In this document: positions 1 to 7,714 of the stretch, piece after piece
How the letters are laid out: each line of letters starts with the position of its first letter
How positions within the stretch are numbered: the first letter of the stretch is position 1
Assembly (NCBI GenBank): GCA_947462255.1
Contig: CANHOA010000018.1
Span: forward strand, 1-61,780
Reading direction: 5' to 3'
DNA length: 61,780 bases
Origin: Flavobacteriales bacterium
Lineage (GTDB): Bacteria > Bacteroidota > Bacteroidia > Flavobacteriales_D > Crocinitomicaceae
Program-made: the position numbers and the translations under genes
The notes under the pieces: generated by a model
Database searches by the model: none
The model's input: the letters and a program-made list of their open reading frames with translations, nothing else
Told to the model about the DNA's origin: nothing

Positions 1-804
1 CAAAACAACAGTGCTTTTAATGGGAACTTAGGCTTTGTTTATCTTCCGGCAAAAACATGGAGAATTACAGGGAATCTTTCTAGTGGATTTAGAGCGCCTA
101 ATGTGGATGATTTAAGTAAAGTATTTGAATCTGTTCCTGGAAGTGTAATTGTTCCAAATCCTACGTTAAAGGTGGAATGCACGCTTAATGGAGAACTGGG
201 AATTTCAAAGGAAATTCTTCCCGGATTGCGCGTAAATGTGAATGTTTACTATACGCGATTGACAAATGGGTTGATGACTCAAAACAGCCAGTTTCAAGGA
301 GCTGATTCGATTATGTATGATGGTCAATTAAGTCAAGTTATGTCTACCGTGAATGCAGGTAAAGCCTACATCTATGGTATAGAAGCCGCGCTTGCTGGAC
401 AACTTAACAAATACATTTCGGTATTAGGCACTGTGAATTACACAAAGGGACGCATTGCAACTGACTCAGTCCCTTATCCTTTAGATCATATTCCTCCAGT
501 TTTCGGTAAATTCAGCGTAATTTCTTCCGTTAATCGATTAAGAACTGAGTTCTTTGTTAATTATTCTGGTTGGAAGCGTATTAAGGATTATAATATGATC
601 GGAGAAGATAATTTTGAATATGCAACAGTTGATGGAATGCCTTCCTGGTTTACTTTGAATGCTCGTGTATCTTATTCGATTACTAAAGCTATTAGTTTTC
701 AGGTAGCATGTGAGAACATCTTAGATCAAAATTACCGTCAATATGCTTCGAATATATCGGCACCAGGTAGGAATTTTATTCTAACGCTTAGGGGTAGTTT
801 TTAA
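1..804 (+). CDS. TonB-dependent outer membrane receptor, C-terminal fragment
   Basis: The frame is open from base 1, so the gene starts outside the window and 267 C-terminal residues are seen. The fragment reads as the last strands of a TonB-dependent receptor beta-barrel. It has a SSGFRAPNVDDL segment near the window edge, typical of these receptors, alternating aromatic/polar strands, a late ENILDQNYRQY motif, and a final strand ending in Phe, the usual outer-membrane insertion signal. Such receptors import siderophores, vitamins or glycans with TonB energy; the substrate cannot be told because the plug is missing. The gene is followed by a good terminator, so it ends its transcription unit. 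The internal ATG at 103 is not the real start. Confidence 0.9.
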   Translation, partial: QNNSAFNGNLGFVYLPAKTWRITGNLSSGFRAPNVDDLSKVFESVPGSVIVPNPTLKVECTLNGELGISKEILPGLRVNVNVYYTRLTNGLMTQNSQFQGADSIMYDGQLSQVMSTVNAGKAYIYGIEAALAGQLNKYISVLGTVNYTKGRIATDSVPYPLDHIPPVFGKFSVISSVNRLRTEFFVNYSGWKRIKDYNMIGEDNFEYATVDGMPSWFTLNARVSYSITKAISFQVACENILDQNYRQYASNISAPGRNFILTLRGSF

Positions 805-856
805 TTTAATTGTGTGTTTTCTCATGTCTTTCGACAACTAGTAAACATGATGATTA

Positions 857-890
857 ATACCGATGGAGATTTTCTTCATCGGTATTTTTT
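857..890 (+). terminator. Rho-independent terminator of the TonB receptor gene
   Basis: A perfect 9-bp stem, ATACCGATG (857-865) with CATCGGTAT (877-885), has an 11-nt loop and runs into six Ts. It lies 53 bases after the receptor stop codon. Confidence 0.85.
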
Positions 891-998
891 ATAATTAGAA
901 TAAATAGTTGGGTTTATGCTTAAGTACCACCAATCAAAATCCTAATCAAATTTATAACACGAATTATTAGCTCAATTTTAGAAATTATTCTATTTTCC

Positions 999-1230
999 TT
1001 TCTTTTTTTCTTGACAAAAAAAGAAACAAAAAAGTCAAGGCACTGAATTTCTATTTTGTTCGCAAATCATTATTTTAAAATTACTTACAACTCGTAGCGA
1101 ACAATTTTAACTCCTTTCTGAAACTGAAATTTTTCAAAAATGTTCTTACAGAAATTTTAAAAATTAACAGGTTCACTTCAGTAGCAAAAACCATTAAATT
1201 CAAGGCCGAATTTTTCCGTCTGGGCGGACG
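999..1230. repeat. Structured non-coding element, probable interspersed repeat
   Basis: This lies in the 628-base gap 805-1432, which has no credible gene. It contains nested inverted repeats: an 11-bp T/A-rich stem (999-1009 with 1016-1026), CTTGAC (1010-1015) with GTCAAG (1034-1039), TTGTTCGC (1056-1063) with GCGAACAA (1097-1104), and CGTC/GACG inside CCGTCTGGGCGGACG near 1216-1230. The order of segments resembles an intergenic repeat I recall from other Bacteroidota genomes, but this is memory, not a search. The rest of the gap (1231-1432) is AT-rich with nothing recognisable. Confidence 0.5.
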
Positions 1231-1432
1231 CTACTATTCACTAAAATAGTTTCAACTTCAAATGAAATATTTGTTTTTATAATTAAAATATTTTATCGGT
1301 ACAATTGTGAATACTCAAATTTATTAATCAACTCGAATTAGTTTAGAATACAAGAATGAGTATTCATCTGTAAAGATAATACTGTCTTATGTCAGATTGA
1401 ATTCATAAAAATAAAAACACTAATTATAATTA

Positions 1433-1888
1433 TTAGAATTCCTTTACGGCTCTAGAACAAAGGGTGCAATTGCTCAATTGTTTCCAATTGCTCGTTGTGA
1501 TTCCTCCGGGTGTACCGAAATATTTAGACCAAGCATTGTTGCTTCCTCCTAAAGTTGATGTCCAATAATCTCTTGATTGAAATCCACCAATAGTAGCTTT
1601 TTGAGTATACATCAATTCCAATTCAGCTTGAACAGGAAGTCTCCAGCCAGCGCCACCTACTGAATAAGCTTCACATGCTGCCTTTGATTGACTCCAATCT
1701 AAATGTTGAGCAAAGGTAACTTGATCTGAAAGCGCAGCCACTAAGCCATGTTCTTTTGAAGCATCAAGTTTGATAACAATTCCACCAAGACAATTCTGAC
1801 CTAATTCATAGGTAGGCGTTTGATTTTTTTTATTACAGGCTGTTAATGTAAAAAAAGCGATAAGAAATAGAATGCTTGTGTTTTTCAT
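1433..1888 (-). CDS. DUF1566-type lipoprotein
   Basis: A 151-residue secreted lipoprotein. The N-terminus is a lysine-containing hydrophobic signal peptide ending in a lipobox with Cys18 (LTAC). The mature part follows the DUF1566/Lcl-like pattern: a GGIVIKLD strand, HGLVAALSDQ, a conserved Cys, GWRLPVQAELELMY, and an YWTSTLGGSNNAW segment. Several cysteines near the C-terminus (NCTLCSRAV) could form a disulfide. The biochemical role of the family is unknown; many members are surface exposed. The gene stands alone between two gaps, with no operon partner. The start is the ATG that begins the signal peptide. Confidence 0.8.
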   Translation of the reverse strand: MKNTSILFLIAFFTLTACNKKNQTPTYELGQNCLGGIVIKLDASKEHGLVAALSDQVTFAQHLDWSQSKAACEAYSVGGAGWRLPVQAELELMYTQKATIGGFQSRDYWTSTLGGSNNAWSKYFGTPGGITTSNWKQLSNCTLCSRAVKEF

Positions 1889-2072
1889 GGTTTTTTATTA
1901 ATTAGTGATAAAATTACTTAATTATAGACAAATAAAAATTTAATAAAGTTGCTTTTGATAAAGGTAATAAAATACGGTCAGCTTTATAAATATCTTTAAC
2001 AGGAATGAATTTCATTCTTACGTTTATAGGAATCTCGCAATTTAACATCAAACACTTAAAAGGAGCTATTTG

Positions 2073-2456
2073 TTATTTTAAAAATTGAATAGAAAGTGGG
2101 TACGTATAAATTTCTTTGTTATTCGCTTTAACTGCACCCATTATTACAAATATAAACCACATGACGCACAAAGCTATTAAAGCAAAAATACCAACGATTA
2201 GAAGTATTAGAATACTACTTATTATAATATAAATAAAAAAAGAAATCATCCAATTAAGAATGTTTTTCCCATGTTGATCAATAAGTGGAGATTTATCTTT
2301 GTTTGTTGTCCACATGATGATTGGTAATACAATGCCAGCCATAGGAACGATCATTCCTGCAAATTGAGAGAGGTGCATCAGCATGCAAAAAGAGTGTATT
2401 TCCATATTCCAGGGACGGAAATTAGGGTCATTGTCTAATGTTTCAGGTAGGTTCAT
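2073..2456 (-). CDS. DUF4870 small integral membrane protein
   Basis: A 127-residue membrane protein with three to four hydrophobic segments (about 26-48, 66-92 and 90-112). It carries the DUF4870 pattern: an N-terminal amphipathic stretch with LMHLSQFAGMIVPMAGIVLPIIMW, then a charged turn with DQHGKNILNWMIS, then the hydrophobic pair and a conserved short C-terminus. The family (related to the Tic20-like fold) has no settled function in bacteria. It is on the minus strand, divergent from the SIMPL-domain gene with about 90 bases between, which must hold both promoters. Confidence 0.8.
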   Translation of the reverse strand: MNLPETLDNDPNFRPWNMEIHSFCMLMHLSQFAGMIVPMAGIVLPIIMWTTNKDKSPLIDQHGKNILNWMISFFIYIIISSILILLIVGIFALIALCVMWFIFVIMGAVKANNKEIYTYPLSIQFLK

Positions 2457-2548
2457 TAAGAGTTAGTTAATTTAGTTCAATACCAAATTATGAATTTAAA
2501 TTGGTACATTAAAGAAATACTATTAATTTCATAAAAATTATAATCACT

Positions 2549-3289
2549 ATGGAATTTCTTAAATCAAATTTTAAAAGTATAATCATTACTTTTTCAGTAA
2601 TAATTACAGGGTATATTTTAGGGCATTCATACCTTTCGAAGGGGAAAGCTGATCCAACCATTAGTGTTACTGGTTTAGGTGAAACTACATTTGATTCTGA
2701 TTTAATAGTTTGGCGTGCTGATTTTTCGCGTAAGAATTTGTCATTAAAAGACGCATATGCAGAATTAAATATCGACTTAAAGAAAGTAAAAGAATACTTG
2801 GGCAAAAAAGGAATAGACCCCAAGGATATTGTTATTGAGGCTGCATCTATACAAAAAGAATATTCATATGAATACGATGAAAATGGAAGCATAAGAAGTT
2901 CATTATTTACTGGATATAATCTAACGCAGAGTATGATTATTCAATCAAAAAATGTCGATCTGGTTGAGAAAACATCGCGCGAAGTTTCTGAGTTAATTGA
3001 TGCTGGTATTGAATTAAATTCCAATGCCCCCGAGTATTATTATACAAAATTAGCTGCTTTAAAATTATCAATGATTGAGCAGGCTACGAAGGATGCCTAC
3101 AATCGCGCTATGAAAATTGCTGAGAATGGAGGTGGTAGTTTAGGTGATATGAAAAGTGCTGACATGGGTGTTTTTCAGATTACAGCCGAAAATTCTTCGG
3201 AAGATTTTGCATGGGGAGGTAGTTTTAATACGACTTCAAAACGTAAAACGGCTAATATCACGATGCGATTGAAGTACGAGATTGATTAA
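2549..3289 (+). CDS. SIMPL (DUF541) domain protein, membrane anchored
   Basis: A 246-residue protein. Residues about 9-27 form one transmembrane or signal-anchor helix (IIITFSVIITGYILGHSYL). The rest is a SIMPL/DUF541 domain beginning with ISVTGLGETTFDSDLIVW, with the family's SREVSELIDAGIELNSNAPEYYYT middle and a C-terminal RKTANITMRLKYEI strand. SIMPL proteins are periplasmic or surface proteins of poorly known function; some (BP26) form channel-like oligomers and others affect oxidative stress resistance. A small hairpin directly follows the stop codon, so it is probably monocistronic. Confidence 0.85.
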   Translation: MEFLKSNFKSIIITFSVIITGYILGHSYLSKGKADPTISVTGLGETTFDSDLIVWRADFSRKNLSLKDAYAELNIDLKKVKEYLGKKGIDPKDIVIEAASIQKEYSYEYDENGSIRSSLFTGYNLTQSMIIQSKNVDLVEKTSREVSELIDAGIELNSNAPEYYYTKLAALKLSMIEQATKDAYNRAMKIAENGGGSLGDMKSADMGVFQITAENSSEDFAWGGSFNTTSKRKTANITMRLKYEID

Positions 3290-3318
3290 ATTAAGACAAT
3301 CTTAATCTTTCTTTATTT
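3290..3318 (+). terminator. Probable terminator of the SIMPL gene
   Basis: A 7-bp stem ATTAAGA (3290-3296) with TCTTAAT (3300-3306) and a 3-nt loop is followed by a T-rich run. It begins at the base after the stop codon. It is AT-rich and therefore weak, and its downstream end overlaps the 3' end of the convergent lipoprotein gene. Confidence 0.5.
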
Positions 3319-4098
3319 GTTGGTAGCGTAGATTCCTTTTTGAGGAAGATAAAAGAATCGATAGAGAGTTTCTTGTTTATTTTCGGCAGAGATTACAGGC
3401 TCGTAAATGAATAAATCTGCTTTTTTTGGAATAGCGCCTATTCGACCTTTTGAAATGACTATATCTTTTGATTCGCTGTAGCTTCCTGTTTCGTAATTAA
3501 AAATAAAAGATTCTTCGTTGGGTGTTCCTAAGCCATCAAAAATTTTCCATTGGAAAATTCTTCGAGGCGAATGATTGGTAACAGTATAATAATCTTTATA
3601 ACTCGAATTGCGAATTCTAAAATCAATGAGTATGTCTTTGAAGGATGACGAACTGATATTTTCAAAACTAACTTTAAGAGGAAGCATTGGGGAGGAAGGA
3701 ATGACTAGGGGAGGAGAAATTAAGTTTAAGGCACCATCAAAGTAAAAAAGGTAATTATAGTTGCCCATATAGCCTAGCTCTGCTCGTTTTGCAGGATTAG
3801 TGGATTGTACAGCCTCATCTATGGCAAATTGATAACGATTAACCAAAATGATGGCATCTTGTTTATCATCACCATCTAAATTTTCTTTGTGAATACTTAA
3901 GGTGTATTTTTCAGTGACAGGTATTCGCAACGTAGCTTCTATGTGTCGTTTAGCGTATGCATTTAAATCTGAATGATCTGTCGGTAACTCTTCAATGGAG
4001 ACTTCTTGCCGTTCTTTTTGCTCTTGACATGATGAGGTAAGCATCATGAAAAAACCGAATATTACAAGGCTTAATGTTGAAAAAATAGATTGGATCAT
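3313..4098 (-). CDS. Lipoprotein of unknown function
   Basis: A 261-residue protein with a long hydrophobic signal peptide and a lipobox ending at Cys24 (TSSC), so it is probably an envelope lipoprotein. I do not recognise the family. The mature part has an NLDGDDKQDAIILVNRY stretch that looks like an acidic FG-GAP/EF-hand-like turn, and beta-rich segments with many aromatic residues. Its ATG overlaps the cmk stop codon (ATGA, 4095-4098), so the two are translationally coupled. The link to cytidylate kinase may be only positional. Confidence 0.75.
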   Translation of the reverse strand: MIQSIFSTLSLVIFGFFMMLTSSCQEQKERQEVSIEELPTDHSDLNAYAKRHIEATLRIPVTEKYTLSIHKENLDGDDKQDAIILVNRYQFAIDEAVQSTNPAKRAELGYMGNYNYLFYFDGALNLISPPLVIPSSPMLPLKVSFENISSSSFKDILIDFRIRNSSYKDYYTVTNHSPRRIFQWKIFDGLGTPNEESFIFNYETGSYSESKDIVISKGRIGAIPKKADLFIYEPVISAENKQETLYRFFYLPQKGIYATNK

Positions 4099-4787
4099 AC
4101 TTCGATAGTTCGTTGTTTGATGAGCTTGAGTGCAAATGCCAATTGAGCTTCTCTCGATAAATTGGAATTATCAAGTTCAATGGCGTCATCAGCCTTTTTT
4201 AAGGGACTAATTTCTCGTGTAGTATCGATGAAATCACGTTCCTCTAAGTTTGCTTTGATGGCTGCTAATGTAATGGTTGAATCTTTTAAAACGAGTTCAT
4301 TATAGCGCCTTTCTGCTCTGATAGTTGGATCTGCTGTAACGAAGAATTTGATATCAGCAAATGGAAAAACAACGGTGCCTATGTCTCTACCATCCATAAT
4401 AATTCCGCCAGATTCACCTAACTGCTGCTGTGTCTTTACGAGTTTGCTGCGGACTTCTTTCAAAACGGCTATTTTAGAAACGATTGCAGCTACTTCAGGT
4501 TTCCTAATTTCATTTGATATTGTGCTGCCATTTAGAAGTAGGTCGCTTTCAAATTTTTCAGGATTATATTTAAAAGTCAGGGTAATCTCATCTAATCGTT
4601 TTATTAAGCCTATTGCATCGGGTTCTCCATTGGTAAAAAGATTATTTTGAAGAACGAAATAGGCAATTCCTCTATACATTGCGCCAGAATCGACAAAAAT
4701 GTAATTTAACTCTTTCGCTAAATCCTTGGCTAAGGTACTTTTTCCACAAGATGAAAATCCGTCAATAGCTATGGTGAGTTTTTTCAA
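4095..4787 (-). CDS. cmk: Cytidylate kinase
   Basis: A 230-residue protein matching (d)CMP kinase, which phosphorylates CMP and dCMP with ATP in cytoplasmic nucleotide recycling. The P-loop GFSSCGKST is at 10-18. It is followed by the family's DSGAMYRGIAYF nucleotide-binding segment, IMDGRDIGTVVFP, ADPTIRAERRYNEL in the lid region and a C-terminal DAIELDNSNLS. Length is normal. The downstream lipoprotein gene overlaps by 4 bases. A TATTTTTG box (complement of 4805-4812) 17 bases upstream of the ATG is a plausible -7 promoter element. Confidence 0.95.
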   Translation of the reverse strand: MKKLTIAIDGFSSCGKSTLAKDLAKELNYIFVDSGAMYRGIAYFVLQNNLFTNGEPDAIGLIKRLDEITLTFKYNPEKFESDLLLNGSTISNEIRKPEVAAIVSKIAVLKEVRSKLVKTQQQLGESGGIIMDGRDIGTVVFPFADIKFFVTADPTIRAERRYNELVLKDSTITLAAIKANLEERDFIDTTREISPLKKADDAIELDNSNLSREAQLAFALKLIKQRTIEV

Positions 4788-4804
4788 TGGTTTAGTTTGT
4801 TGTT

Positions 4805-4812
4805 CAAAAATA
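4805..4812 (-). promoter_or_regulatory. Candidate -7 box for cmk
   Basis: On the minus strand this reads TATTTTTG, a perfect match to the Bacteroidota -7 form TAnnTTTG, 17 bases before the cmk ATG. No convincing -33 TTG at normal spacing was found, so support is partial. Confidence 0.35.
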
Positions 4813-4846
4813 GGAATTTCAATCGATTTTGATGATTAGTTTTTCT

Positions 4847-7633
4847 CTAAGTCGTTTTGTTCTTTAATTTATCCCTTAAAAATAGTCCTGTCGAGTTTTC
4901 TTTTAGATCGCTAATTGCTTCTGGAACCCCTGAAAATAATAAATTACCGCCATTTTCTCCTCCCTCTGGACCCAAATCAATAATCCAATCGGCACATTTC
5001 ATTACTTCCACATTATGTTCAATCACAAAGATGGAATTTCCTTTGTTAATTAATGCGTTAAAGGCAATAATGAGTTTTTCGATATCATGAAAATGTAAGC
5101 CAGTTGTTGGTTCATCGAAAATAAAGAGGGTTTCAGTAGTTGAACCTTTAGAAAGAAATGAAGCTAACTTAATTCGTTGTGCTTCTCCGCCACTCATAGT
5201 ACTTGATGATTGACCAACTTTCAAATAGCCTAGTCCAACGTCGATTAATGGTTTTATTTTTTCTGTAATTTTCTGTTCTGTTTTTTCGTTTGATGCTGCA
5301 AAAAAGGAATACGCATCGGTTAAATTCATGGCGAGCAGTTCGTGGATGTTTATTCCTCGATAATTTACTTCAAGGGTTTCTGCTTTATACCGTTTTCCCT
5401 TGCACGTATCACACGATAGTTCAACATCAGCCATAAACTGCATGCCCACGGTAATTGTTCCTTCTCCTTGACACATTTCACAGCGACCTCCTTCTACGTT
5501 AAAACTGAAAAATCCTGGTTTGTATCCGCGCAATTTAGCTAAGGGTTGTCGTGCAAAAAGTTCACGAATATCATCAAAAGCCTTAACGTAGGTAATGGGA
5601 TTACTTCGAGATGACTTTCCAATTGGATTCTGATCGATGAACTCAACGTTTTTTATTAAATTGAGATCGCCGCTAAGGGTATCATATCCAATATTTAGTT
5701 CGCTTGTTAATCCCAAATGTGTTCGAATAGCTGGGTAGACAATTTCTTTAATAAGGGTAGATTTACCTGAACCTGAAACACCTGAAATACACACTAAGGA
5801 ATTCAATGGCAAAGTGACATGGATGTTTTTTAGGTTGTTTTTCCTTGCCCCAGCAATCATTATTTTTTTACTTGTATTTCTTCTTTTCAGTGGTAATGGA
5901 ATCGCAATTTTCTGGGTTAAATAATCGGCAGTTAAGCTATTTTTTGCTTTATGTAGGTCGCTGTATGTACCATGATAAACTACTTCTCCACCATATTGGC
6001 CGGCTAATGGCCCGATGTCAATCACTGAATCTGCCGCTTTCATAATTTCTTCGTCATGTTCAACAACCAAAACGGTATTCCCCAGATTTTTTAGGTGCTG
6101 TAATACTGAAATTAATCGTTGTGTATCCTGAGGATGAAGTCCAATAGATGGCTCATCTAAAACATAAATAGAACCAACTAAGCTACTTCCTAATGCTGTT
6201 GCTAAGTTAATTCGTTGAGATTCTCCACCGGAAAGGGTATTCGCTGCTCTATTAAGGGTTAAATATCCTAATCCAACATCTTTTAGAAAGCTTAGTCGTT
6301 GAATTATTTCGGGTAAGATGCGTTTGCTAATTTCTTTTTCAGAAACACTTAATTCAAGTTGATTGAAAAAATCAAGGCATTGAATTATGGGAAGTAGCAC
6401 AATGTCTTGAATGGAATGCTTATTTATTTTCACATAATTCGCATCGCCTCTTAACCTAGTTCCTTTGCATTCTGGACATTCAGTCTGACCTCTATACCGC
6501 GAAAGCATAACGCGATATTGAATTTTATAAGTCTGACTTTCAATGAATTTAAAGAATTTATTTAAACCCATAAAATAGCTATTTCCTTCCCATAAAACAC
6601 CGATTTCCTCAGTACTTAATTCGCAAATAGGACGATGAATTGGGAAGTTAAATTTTTTCGCATTGTAAATAAGTTGGTTTAGGTATTCGCCCATGATTTC
6701 CCCTTTCCATGGTGCAATTGCCCCTTCGTAAACGCTTAATTGTTTGTTTGGCAAAACTAAATCCTGGTCAATTCCTAGTACTCTACCGTATCCTTCGCAT
6801 GTTTTGCAAGCACCAAATGGGTTATTAAAGGTGAAAAAGTGAACGCTAGGTTCTTGAAATGTCATTTCGTCGAGTTCAAATAAATTAGTAAACCACGTAA
6901 CATTTTCTTGTTCAATATCCAATAGCCCACATGCGCCTTTGCCTTCGCTAAAGGCAATCTGAATCGAATCGATGTAGCGTGCATCGTTTTCGTCGCTTTC
7001 TTTTTTTACTACGATTCGATCAATCACTAATAGTGCGGAATCTAGAGAAGTTTCGATAGAATTTATCTCATCTATATTTATAATTTTATTATTTAAATAA
7101 ATACGTTTAAATCCTTGTTCTAAAAGTAATTGAATTTTTTTATCTGCACTTAGGCTGGCTGAGCTATGTATCGGACAAACGACTGCCATTTTTTGTAAAT
7201 CAGGAAATTCTTTCAGGGCTTTAAGAACATCTTGAGGTACGTGTTTTTTGACTATTTCACCTGATTTTGGGGAGATGGTAGTACCAATTCTGGCAAATAA
7301 AAGTTTGAGGTAATCATAAATTTCGGTACTTGTTCCGACAGTAGATCTTGGATTATTCGTAATTACTTTTTGTAGTATGGCAATACTCGGCGCAATGCCT
7401 TTGATGTAATCGGTTTCTGGTTTATTTAGTTTTCCGAGAAATTGCCTTGCATAGGAGGACATGCTCTCAATGAATCGTCGCTGACCTTCGGCAAAAATAG
7501 TATCAAAAGCTAAGGATGATTTTCCTGATCCTGAAACTCCTGTAATTACCGTTAGCTCGCCATGATTTATACTTACGTCGATATTCTTTAAGTTATTTAC
7601 ACGTGCTCCTTTAATTACGATTTTATTTTTCAC
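4847..7633 (-). CDS. uvrA: Excinuclease ABC subunit A
   Basis: A 928-residue UvrA, the damage-sensing ATPase of nucleotide excision repair. There are two ABC modules: Walker A GVSGSGKSS at about 33-41 and again near 613-622, and signatures LSGGESQRINLA near 467 and MSGGEAQRIKLA near 811. The C-terminal zinc finger is intact (CEMC near 717, CDTC near 738). In the first zinc-finger region only the CKTC pair (near 274) is present; where E. coli has the preceding CPIC pair this protein reads FELDEM. A separate CPECKGTR occurs near 384. The start is GTG at 7633; no in-frame ATG lies before the first Walker A. It is divergent from the permease gene across 81 bases. Confidence 0.97.
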   Translation of the reverse strand: MKNKIVIKGARVNNLKNIDVSINHGELTVITGVSGSGKSSLAFDTIFAEGQRRFIESMSSYARQFLGKLNKPETDYIKGIAPSIAILQKVITNNPRSTVGTSTEIYDYLKLLFARIGTTISPKSGEIVKKHVPQDVLKALKEFPDLQKMAVVCPIHSSASLSADKKIQLLLEQGFKRIYLNNKIINIDEINSIETSLDSALLVIDRIVVKKESDENDARYIDSIQIAFSEGKGACGLLDIEQENVTWFTNLFELDEMTFQEPSVHFFTFNNPFGACKTCEGYGRVLGIDQDLVLPNKQLSVYEGAIAPWKGEIMGEYLNQLIYNAKKFNFPIHRPICELSTEEIGVLWEGNSYFMGLNKFFKFIESQTYKIQYRVMLSRYRGQTECPECKGTRLRGDANYVKINKHSIQDIVLLPIIQCLDFFNQLELSVSEKEISKRILPEIIQRLSFLKDVGLGYLTLNRAANTLSGGESQRINLATALGSSLVGSIYVLDEPSIGLHPQDTQRLISVLQHLKNLGNTVLVVEHDEEIMKAADSVIDIGPLAGQYGGEVVYHGTYSDLHKAKNSLTADYLTQKIAIPLPLKRRNTSKKIMIAGARKNNLKNIHVTLPLNSLVCISGVSGSGKSTLIKEIVYPAIRTHLGLTSELNIGYDTLSGDLNLIKNVEFIDQNPIGKSSRSNPITYVKAFDDIRELFARQPLAKLRGYKPGFFSFNVEGGRCEMCQGEGTITVGMQFMADVELSCDTCKGKRYKAETLEVNYRGINIHELLAMNLTDAYSFFAASNEKTEQKITEKIKPLIDVGLGYLKVGQSSSTMSGGEAQRIKLASFLSKGSTTETLFIFDEPTTGLHFHDIEKLIIAFNALINKGNSIFVIEHNVEVMKCADWIIDLGPEGGENGGNLLFSGVPEAISDLKENSTGLFLRDKLKNKTT

Positions 7634-7638
7634 GGTTG

Positions 7639-7670
7639 TAAAGGTAATCTATGCCGATAAAATGGGACAA
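7639..7670 (-). promoter_or_regulatory. Probable uvrA promoter
   Basis: On the minus strand TTG (7668-7670), a 21-base spacer, then TACCTTTA (7639-7646), a one-off match to the TAnnTTTG -7 box. The -7 element ends only five bases before the GTG start, implying a very short or absent leader. Confidence 0.5.
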
Positions 7671-7714
7671 CAATCTTATTTTTTTTTACTTTTAGCTTTC
7701 TTAAAATGTAAAAA

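Noticed and set aside
2509..2892. Minus-strand open frame of 127 codons
   Set aside because: It lies antisense to the SIMPL gene, which has clear family motifs; it is a shadow frame.
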